Part shown: positions 17,122 to 21,773 of the stretch, one piece after another | How positions within the stretch are numbered: the first letter of the stretch is position 1 | Layout of the letters: the number at the start of each line of letters is the position of its first letter | NCBI RefSeq assembly: GCF_050337105.1 | Contig: NZ_JAKJSQ010000063.1 | Location: 1 to 21,773, forward strand | Origin: Aliivibrio_A kagoshimensis | GTDB lineage: Bacteria; Pseudomonadota; Gammaproteobacteria; Enterobacterales; Vibrionaceae | DNA: 21,773 nt | Direction of reading: 5' to 3' | The notes under the pieces: model-generated | Databases searched by the model: none | Seen by the model: the letters and a program-made list of their open reading frames with translations, nothing else | What the model was told of the DNA's origin: nothing | Program-made: the position numbers and the translations under genes

Positions 17122-17545
17122 AAATCACTTTCGCTCGTTGAGTAAACGCGTTTACCATATTAGAGGTAAGCTCTTTAAATATCTTACCAAACGCCATCTC
17201 AACCAGCGCATTGGTAAACTCAAAATCAAGCTTCAGCTCAATCTTACACGCATCGGCATCCAGCTCAGTAAAGTGCCAGCCACCGGCTAAGGTTTTGAAG
17301 GGGCCGTCAACCAAGTTCATGGCAATCTGCTGACCGTCAGTTAAGGTGTTTGAGGTTGTGAAGGTCTTGCTAATGCCCGCTTTAGAGACATCCACCGACG
17401 CCGTCATCGAGTCCTCTGTGGTCGCTAATACTTTTGAACCCACACACCCGGGAAGAAATTGCGGGTATGCATGAACATCATTAACCAGATCAAACATCTG
17501 CTTTGCACTAAACGGCACCAACGCAGAACGACAAACTTGCGGCAT
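17114..17545 (-). CDS. ratA: RatA, START/Coq10-like ribosome-association protein
   Basis: A 143-residue protein with a START/polyketide-cyclase fold: MPQVCRSALVPFSAKQMFDL, VNDVHAYPQFLPGC, the strand rich centre, and the C-terminal helix ELTSNMVNAFTQRAK. E. coli RatA was reported to bind the 50S subunit and block 70S formation. Relatives of Coq10 bind quinone-like lipids, so either role is possible. A TTG at 17551 is open, but AAGGA is correctly spaced for the ATG at 17545. It is divergent from smpB across about 100 bases and is the first gene of the ratA-rnfH pair. Confidence 0.94.
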   Translation of the reverse strand: MPQVCRSALVPFSAKQMFDLVNDVHAYPQFLPGCVGSKVLATTEDSMTASVDVSKAGISKTFTTSNTLTDGQQIAMNLVDGPFKTLAGGWHFTELDADACKIELKLDFEFTNALVEMAFGKIFKELTSNMVNAFTQRAKVIYD

Positions 17546-17651
17546 AACCAATCCTTAAATCCAAACTTATGACAAATAATACCATTTTGAAAGCAAGAGT
17601 CAGTACAAAATGATTCCCCAATCAGAAAGCAGTCCGTATAATGGTGGGATT

Positions 17652-18137
17652 ATGGCTAAAAATAAATCTAAATCAAAAGCGGGCAGCAATACGATTGTAT
17701 TGAACAAGCAAGCCCGTCGCGAATATTTCATCGACGATGAAATCGAAGCCGGACTCGAACTCCAGGGCTGGGAAGTTAAATCTCTTCGTGAAAGCAAAGT
17801 AAATATTGCGGAAAGCTACGTCTTTTTACGTAACGGCGAAGCGTTCTTAAGTGGTATGAATATCACCCCTCTTCAACAGGCATCAACTCATGTTGTTGCT
17901 GATCCAACACGCACTCGCAAACTGCTGCTGAGTCGTCGTGAACTGGATAACCTGCTTGGTCGCGTAAACCGAGAAGGTATGACACTGGTCGCGGTCTCCA
18001 TGTATTGGGTTCGCTCTTGGGTGAAGCTCAAGATTGGTGTTGCTAAAGGTAAGAAATTGCACGATAAACGTACAGATATGAAAGAAAAAGATTGGAATCG
18101 CGATAAAGCTCGTATCATGAAGAGCAGTCTGCGTTAA
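17652..18137 (+). CDS. smpB: SmpB, tmRNA-binding protein
   Basis: A 161-residue SmpB. The basic N-terminus MAKNKSKSKAGSNTIVLNKQ leads into the OB-like barrel (EYFIDDEIEAGLELQGWEVK, SLRESKVNIAESYVFLRNGE, STHVVADPTRTRKLLLSRRE) and the basic C-terminal tail (KGKKLHDKRTDMKEKDWNRD) that enters the empty mRNA channel. It delivers tmRNA to stalled ribosomes. The open frame extends to an ATG at 17610, but family alignment favours 17652. A perfect TATAAT (17637-17642) lies between the two ATGs, which would give a very short leader if it is the -10 element. Its partner RNA gene ssrA follows 70 bases downstream. Confidence 0.97.
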   Translation: MAKNKSKSKAGSNTIVLNKQARREYFIDDEIEAGLELQGWEVKSLRESKVNIAESYVFLRNGEAFLSGMNITPLQQASTHVVADPTRTRKLLLSRRELDNLLGRVNREGMTLVAVSMYWVRSWVKLKIGVAKGKKLHDKRTDMKEKDWNRDKARIMKSSLR

Positions 18138-18163
18138 TCTTAACCACTTGATTCGGTAGGCAC

Positions 18164-18191
18164 TAGACAGAACCTTAATTTCTGTTACTAT
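18164..18191 (+). promoter_or_regulatory. Likely sigma-70 promoter of ssrA
   Basis: TAGACA (18164-18169, five of six matches to TTGACA) is separated by 16 bases from TACTAT (18186-18191, four of six). It lies in the 70-base gap between smpB and tmRNA. Transcription would start a few bases before the mature 5' end at 18208, consistent with 5' trimming of the precursor. Confidence 0.6.
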
Positions 18192-18207
18192 CGTTTCGTT
18201 CTACTTA

Positions 18208-18574
18208 GGGGCTGATTCAGGATTCGACGGGAATTTTGCAACCTTAGGAGCATGCCGTGGGGCGGTTGGCCACGTAAAAAGCCGCAAAAAAATAGTCGCA
18301 AACGACGAAAACTACGCACTAGCAGCTTAATAACCTGCTCAGAGCTCTCTTACCCTAGCTTCCGCTTGTAAGACGGGGAATAATAAGAGATCAAACCCAA
18401 ACGAGATCGTATGGACGCTCCCTCCTGAGAGCCGAAGTACTAAATATAATTCAGGATAGTTATTAGATGGCGTGTCGGTTCGCAGTCTGGTAGCGAAATT
18501 AAAGATCGACTAAGCATGTAGCGCCAACGGCGAACGGTTCTCGGACGGGGGTTCAAATCCCCCCAGCTCCACCA
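18208..18574 (+). ncRNA. ssrA: tmRNA (10Sa RNA)
   Basis: A 367-base tmRNA, close to the 363 bases of E. coli. The 5' end GGGGCTGATTCAGGATTCGA pairs with the 3' tRNA-like end (GTTCAAATCCCCCCAGCTCC, then ACCA encoded in the DNA). The tag reading frame begins at 18298 (GCA AAC GAC GAA AAC TAC GCA CTA GCA GCT) and ends with two stops (TAA TAA, 18328-18333), giving ANDENYALAA, the standard gamma-proteobacterial degradation tag. It rescues stalled ribosomes with SmpB. Its 3' end is a well-known integration site for tyrosine-recombinase islands, including VPI-1 in V. cholerae, and foreign DNA appears to start right behind it here. Confidence 0.98.
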
Positions 18575-18578
18575 ATTT

Positions 18579-18612
18579 AAACCCCTGCAATCAATAGGTT
18601 GCAGGGGTTTTT
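18579..18612 (+). terminator. ssrA terminator
   Basis: AAACCCCTGCAA (18579-18590) pairs with TTGCAGGGGTTT (18599-18610) in a 12-bp stem, followed by further T residues to 18612. It begins four bases after the CCA end of tmRNA. Confidence 0.94.
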
Positions 18613-18657
18613 CGTTTTAGTGGCGGTTAAATGGCGGTGGTTTTTGTATATCTTTGA

Positions 18658-19650
18658 TTATTTATAGAGGTCTATAGTGCATGTGTAAGTAGTCAGTTCT
18701 TTAACGTGATAAAGTTCAGGCGATTCAACCAAATTTTCTTGAGTACTAGAAGCAGTGTACAATTCATAGCTCAAAGTAGTTATTGCTAGCGTACTCAACA
18801 AAGCAGGAAGGGCGACATCAAGTACAAGCCATCTCCAAGATTGACTCTTAACTAAACTGTCATACCAGTTATCAAACCGATTCATCGAAGCAGATATACG
18901 AATATTATTAATTGTCCTCTGTTGTTCATTAATTGCATTTGTCAAATTATTAAACCGATCAGAGATTACACTTTCGCTCACTCCCTTCAATGATTCATTT
19001 TTTAAAGATTTAACCCAATCTTCAATCTGTGCCCATTGTTTTTCATTATTAGTAATCTGATTTAAAAAGGCATTCTGTTGCTCTAGCATCCAAACATAAA
19101 AATTAGAGTTTTCATCCTTTCCATAGTGATCTGTTGGGGCATGTTGGTCACCAAACATCGCACCTGTATTACCTCTAACCTCTACGTGTTTTGTTCCTGT
19201 TAGCCTTACACGCCAGTACATGAAGTGATTTTTAACCAACCATAAGTAATGAACTGACTCATAGATAATTACTATTAATAAAACCTTGTAAACTAGTTCT
19301 GACGTAATATTGTTAAACTGAATTCCTCCCAAAAAACGAGAATCTGGCGATATTTGAAGGTCGAGAAAACTGAATACTATCGCAGCAGCTGCGCTTACAA
19401 TTAAGTTTCTTCTTATTTTCTCTTCATAAGCAGTAACTTCAAGCGAACTCGGCGCCTTCATTAATTGTTCAATCTGTTCCTTATCTTCAATACTTAATTC
19501 ATCTAGTTGTGATCGCTTTTTAAAGGCAACACTAAAGCTTTTCCTCAAATATACTGCTAAGAGTAAAATCGTCGCTACTCTTCCATCCTCAGTCACACCA
19601 TATGTTACCAACCACAATAAACTTAGTTTAATTAAAAACTCACAATTCAT
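18658..19650 (-). CDS. Multi-pass membrane protein of unknown function, neighbour of the TIR-like gene
   Basis: A 330-residue protein I do not recognise. Hydrophobic segments lie at about 5-19, 24-36, 83-97, 119-139 and 272-298. A charged cytoplasmic-type loop (42-80) separates the second and third, and a long, Gln/Asn-rich and probably helical soluble region (150-265) separates the fourth and fifth. The pattern R-R-N-L-I-V-S followed by FLGGIQF and a second helix is reminiscent of small membrane modules that recur next to bacterial defence genes, but that is only an impression. GGGAGG lies just before the ATG at 19650. An upstream in-frame ATG (19662) would overlap that site. It lies 122 bases downstream of the TIR-like gene on the same strand, so co-transcription is possible. 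It converges on ssrA. Confidence 0.8.
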   Translation of the reverse strand: MNCEFLIKLSLLWLVTYGVTEDGRVATILLLAVYLRKSFSVAFKKRSQLDELSIEDKEQIEQLMKAPSSLEVTAYEEKIRRNLIVSAAAAIVFSFLDLQISPDSRFLGGIQFNNITSELVYKVLLIVIIYESVHYLWLVKNHFMYWRVRLTGTKHVEVRGNTGAMFGDQHAPTDHYGKDENSNFYVWMLEQQNAFLNQITNNEKQWAQIEDWVKSLKNESLKGVSESVISDRFNNLTNAINEQQRTINNIRISASMNRFDNWYDSLVKSQSWRWLVLDVALPALLSTLAITTLSYELYTASSTQENLVESPELYHVKELTTYTCTIDLYK

Positions 19651-19772
19651 AATACCTCCCATGTAAGATCACACGCACTATACAGAAAGCCATACCATTA
19701 GACGAATTGATTAGGAAGATATGAGTTAATATTTAGGTTGAGTACCAATATTGAACAATACTAAGCCAGAGT

Positions 19773-19865
19773 CTAGAATGGAATTTCATCATCAAAATCC
19801 ATTGGCGGTTCATTATATTTCTTCGGGTTTTGCTGAGGTCTTTGTAGAGGTCTTTGCTGTTTTGG
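19773..19865 (-). other. Region encoding an SSB-like disordered linker and acidic tip
   Basis: Codons for residues 261-290 of the TIR-like protein plus the stop. A Gln/Pro-rich linker (RPLQRPQQNPKKY) leads to EPPMDFDDEIPF followed directly by TAG, so the terminal Phe carboxylate that SSB partners need is free. The only difference from the E. coli tip is Asp to Glu at one acidic position. The same layout, linker then tip at the extreme C-terminus, is found in SSB itself. There is no OB fold in this protein. Confidence 0.9.
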
Positions 19866-20645
19866 CCGCATGAGTTCATCAAGCATGCCTTCATTCTCAA
19901 GTACAAATTCAATACCGTCAGATGTTAGTTTATAGCCATACCATTGATTACCATTTATATCACCTTCATTGATTCGGTCTACAATGCCCGCTCGTTCAAG
20001 TTTCATTAATGACACGTTATATCTAAGAGGACTTAATGAATCATTCATTGATTCCAAGTCAAATTGACTAATTGCATCAAAGTTGTTTATTGACACAACT
20101 AAGCTTGCGATCATGCGATGACAATCATCGGTTAATTCGTAAGTTTTATGCTTACTACCTAGCTTAATGAAGTCTTTGGTTTTTTTATCAAAACGTCCTA
20201 GCGTGCCCATGACTTTGATAAATTTAGAGCATGCAGCATTAACAGCAGAATCTAAATCTCCATCTCCTCGTTCAGCGTTATAATCCATAGTATTCAAGCC
20301 AAGCAAGTCTGTTGGCATATGAAGTATTACATCACGTGGTTTCAGAATGAAACAACGCTCTTGCCCTAACGAACCGATGAACAAACCAAGCTCGAATAAT
20401 ACGTTATCTCTAACAGATTGAACTGTAGAGTTTCGCATTTTTGTAATGTCGTCTGGAGAGAAAATAAATAGTGCAAAATCAACGTTACTTGCTTTTTCAG
20501 TAAGTGAATTGAGAGTGCTGCCACCTGGTGCAAAAATATTTGGCCAAAGAGTTCCTTCAGCTTTTCTATCCATACATGTGTTGCAAGCGGACGCAACTTC
20601 GTAACTTTCTGAAGACGAGCCGATAAAAATTCTAGGTAAGTTCAT
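19773..20645 (-). CDS. TIR-like-domain protein with winged-helix-like middle and SSB-type C-terminal tail
   Basis: A 290-residue protein in three parts. (1) Residues 1-150 match the predicted nucleotide-binding TIR-like family (PF10137 type) found in Cap12 and Pycsar TIR effectors: PRIFIGSSSESYEVA, TLWPNIFAPGGSTLNSL, FALFIFSPDD, RDNVLFELGLFIGSLGQERC, LPTDLLGL-like PTDLLGLNTMDY. E85 in FELG is the position of the catalytic glutamate in NAD-cleaving relatives. (2) Residues 165-258 look like a winged helix (YNVSLMKLERAGIVDRINEG, YGYKLTSDGIEFVLENEG). (3) Residues 259-290 are Gln/Pro/Lys rich and end in NEPPMDFDDEIPF, almost identical to the E. coli SSB tip (NEPPMDFDDDIPF). AAAGGA is six bases before the ATG. 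Proposed, not proven: an abortive-infection effector that depletes NAD and docks on SSB-binding proteins. No CD-NTase, cyclase or STING gene is in the window. Confidence 0.88.
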   Translation of the reverse strand: MNLPRIFIGSSSESYEVASACNTCMDRKAEGTLWPNIFAPGGSTLNSLTEKASNVDFALFIFSPDDITKMRNSTVQSVRDNVLFELGLFIGSLGQERCFILKPRDVILHMPTDLLGLNTMDYNAERGDGDLDSAVNAACSKFIKVMGTLGRFDKKTKDFIKLGSKHKTYELTDDCHRMIASLVVSINNFDAISQFDLESMNDSLSPLRYNVSLMKLERAGIVDRINEGDINGNQWYGYKLTSDGIEFVLENEGMLDELMRPKQQRPLQRPQQNPKKYNEPPMDFDDEIPF

Positions 20646-20821
20646 GAATAGTCCTTTTTTTTCTTTTAGAGTAACACTGACCTGTAGTGCAAAAAAGTAA
20701 GTAACCGACTCATATTAAATCAAATTTCGATCTCATTTTGTTATGTATAACGAATATTACTAGTAACAAAAATGAACTAGGCCGCCGATAGTAGTATTAA
20801 GTTAGTATTCAGAAATAAACC
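20646..20821 (-). promoter_or_regulatory. Upstream region of the TIR-like gene with two operator-like palindromes
   Basis: 176 AT-rich bases without a gene. Two sites of the form TTA-N4-TAA, GTTATGTATAAC (20740-20751, one central mismatch) and TTACTAGTAA (20757-20766, perfect), have centres 16 bases apart and lie about 95-120 bases before the TIR ATG. They look like paired binding sites for a dimeric regulator. I see no convincing -35/-10 pair. The upstream phage fragment ends at 20822, so the promoter of the TIR gene should be here. Confidence 0.35.
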
Positions 20822-21334
20822 TCAATAACTCACCATCATATTCCCCACGTTCACATTCAAATCGGTACCTTTCTCACTGGTTGCTTTATCTACCCTGACA
20901 GGCGTTTCAGACTTAATCGTGAGTGCTACTTCAGCCTGACTTTTCACGGTTTGATTAGTTAGTGGTGTGGCTTTTGACATTGGAATAATGTTGCCTGATA
21001 AGCCCTGACTCTCTTGTCCGTTTGCTCTTCTGGTTAGGGTTTCATCGGTGTTGATACCTATTTGGGCATTCTTATCTTTTATCTGACTCAGCTTCTCTTT
21101 GAGGCTATCCACCTCACCACCTGCAGACTCTAAAGAAGTTTTCCAGCCATCGGGGATCAGTGCATCAGGCAGCATATTTATCATCGCCTTAATACCATCC
21201 CATACCCAGCCAATTGCATCACTGACCGCTTTCAGTACCACATCAAAGCCGATGAATTTATCAATCAAATAGGTAACGGCAATAATCGCAGCGCCAACCC
21301 TATGCATTGCTCTGCACTGTTCATGCGCGCACAA
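20822..21334 (-). pseudogene. C-terminal fragment of a phage tail tape-measure protein
   Basis: An open frame of 170 codons. From about residue 13 (VGAAIIAVTYLIDKFIGFDV) it resembles the tail end of phage tape-measure proteins: hydrophobic and amphipathic helices (SDAIGWVWDGIKAMINMLPD), a linker coiled coil (SLKEKLSQIKDKNAQIG) and a terminal TDLNVNVGNMMVSY of the kind seen in P2/K139-like tail proteins. Tape-measure proteins are usually 600-1000 or more residues, so only the end is left. The first dozen residues (TTG start, Cys/His rich) look unrelated and were probably joined by a deletion or insertion. There is no good ribosome site. It is probably not translated, and marks a former prophage. 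Confidence 0.6.
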
Positions 21335-21369
21335 GAAACCATCGGTAAGTACACCTATAAGCCAAATGC

Positions 21370-21444
21370 TTACAGTTGCGCTTCAAAGTCAGCATTTCTC
21401 ATTAACTCTTTTATGTCATATTTTAACTGCTTACGTTTCATCAT
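21370..21444 (-). CDS. Possible 24-residue ORF or remnant
   Basis: ATG ATG AAA CGT... encodes MMKRKQLKYDIKELMRNADF followed by EAQL and a stop. AAGGTG lies about 8 bases upstream. The composition (basic, amphipathic helix) looks protein-like, and it could be a small peptide or the start of a truncated gene. I do not recognise it, and its length makes chance quite possible. Confidence 0.25.
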   Translation of the reverse strand: MMKRKQLKYDIKELMRNADFEAQL

Positions 21445-21660
21445 CGAAAACACCTTAATCAATCATACTGAATAGTCTAGCTTCACTTTCTACTATTATC
21501 ACAATGTTCCTAGTTTTATTAACGTATGAACATAAAAATGGAAATGCTAACGATTTGAATTTACTAGCTCAAGTCTCCCTAGAGCCGAATTATAGGTAAG
21601 TAAAACCAACGGTTTTACTTGCTCTGCTTTGAGCAAGGTAAGTCCTATCCCTTCCTTTCC
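21445..21660. other. Non-coding stretch with two adjacent perfect hairpins
   Basis: No supported gene. AAGTAAAACC (21598-21607) pairs with GGTTTTACTT (21611-21620) around AAC. CTTGCTC (21618-21624) pairs with GAGCAAG (21631-21637) around TGCTTT. The two stems share three bases (CTT), so they are alternatives or a coaxial pair. GGTAAGT flanks them on both sides (21595-21601 and 21637-21643). They could be the end of a mobile element or a structured RNA. The rest of the stretch shows nothing I can name. Confidence 0.5.
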
Positions 21661-21773
21661 ATCTACATAGACTTTTTAGAAGGTTTCTAGATAGAACTNC
21701 ATTAAAGTTCATNTACATAGACTTTTTAGAAGNTTTCTAGATAGAACTACATTAAAGTTCATCTACATAGACT
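21661..21773. repeat. 50-bp tandem repeat running off the window end
   Basis: Units at 21661-21710 and 21711-21760 and the first 13 bases of a third at 21761-21773 share an exact 50-base period. They are identical at every position that is not N (N at 21699, 21713 and 21733). Each unit contains TAGAAGGTTTCTA (stem TAGAA/TTCTA) and GAACT-N7-AGTTC inverted repeats. The ambiguous bases and the abrupt end suggest a contig end within an array, or an assembly artefact. Confidence 0.85.

Larger units (their letters stand above)
18611..21773. mobile_element. Accessory (island-like) region downstream of ssrA, left part only
   Basis: Downstream of the ssrA terminator the sequence becomes visibly richer in A/T, the conserved Vibrio gene order stops, and the content is a phage tail fragment plus two genes of defence-like character, all on the minus strand. 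The position, directly at the tmRNA 3' end, is the attachment site of many integrative elements. A direct repeat TGGCGGT (18621-18627 and 18632-18638) sits where integrase arm-type sites often lie. No integrase gene and no second copy of the tmRNA 3' end are in the window, so the element boundary on the far side is not seen, and it may be a decayed or composite island. Confidence 0.6.

Noticed and set aside
19773..20645. CBASS or Pycsar operon
   Set aside because: The TIR-like domain is of the family used in those systems, but no CD-NTase, nucleotidyl cyclase, STING domain or cyclic-nucleotide-binding domain is present in the window.
21323..21475. 50-residue + strand reading frame (MRAQETIGKY...)
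   Set aside because: It overlaps the phage fragment junction and the minus-strand mini-ORF, lacks a ribosome site, and resembles no family I know.
21504..21599. 31-residue + strand reading frame
   Set aside because: It has no ribosome site, no recognisable sequence, and its end overlaps the hairpin region. Chance is the best explanation.
21661..21773. CRISPR array
   Set aside because: The units are contiguous 50-base copies with no unique spacers and no cas genes in the window.
18611..21773. Second copy of the tmRNA 3' end (attachment-site repeat)
   Set aside because: I looked for CCCCAGCTCCACCA-like sequence downstream and found none. A short resemblance between 21575-21590 (TCCCTAGAGCCGAA) and the interior of ssrA (CTGAGAGCCGAA) is too short and in the wrong part of the gene.

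Overview
The window looks like a chromosomal segment of a Vibrio (gamma-proteobacteria). The gene order grpE / nadK-recN-bamE / rnfH-ratA / smpB-ssrA is the order known from Vibrio, and in V. cholerae the pathogenicity island VPI-1 sits at the same ssrA site. Protein sequences, the tmRNA tag ANDENYALAA and the sigma-32 and LexA sites all fit this. I cannot name the species.

Region 1 (1-12700) is a complete tad (tight adherence, Flp/type IVb pilus) locus on the + strand. The order is flp pilin, tadV prepilin peptidase, an AAA+ ATPase that is not in the classic tad set, rcpC, rcpA secretin, a small lipoprotein, tadG, tadE and tadF pseudopilins, tadZ, tadA motor ATPase, tadB and tadC platform proteins, and tadD lipoprotein. 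Genes are spaced by a few bases or overlap, and a strong hairpin terminator lies directly behind tadD. Together they would process, assemble and export a thin adhesive pilus.

Region 2 (12700-18610) is conserved housekeeping DNA: grpE (minus strand, sigma-32 promoter), nadK, recN (two LexA boxes inside a perfect 40-bp palindrome), bamE, the convergent ratA-rnfH pair, smpB and ssrA (tmRNA) with its terminator. SmpB and tmRNA work together in ribosome rescue.

Region 3 (about 18611-21773) is AT-rich accessory DNA beginning directly after ssrA, a classic island insertion site. No integrase is visible here. It carries, all on the minus strand, a truncated phage tape-measure C-terminus, a TIR-like-domain protein and a multi-pass membrane protein. 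The TIR protein is the highlight. It has an N-terminal TIR-like NAD-hydrolase-type domain, a central winged-helix-like region, and a Gln/Pro-rich tail ending in NEPPMDFDDEIPF, which is almost identical to the C-terminal tip of the bacterial single-stranded DNA-binding protein SSB. The TIR and membrane genes together are a candidate undescribed anti-phage system that could be docked to the replication/repair machinery through an SSB-mimic tail. The window ends in paired hairpins and a 50-bp tandem repeat containing ambiguous bases, probably a contig end.
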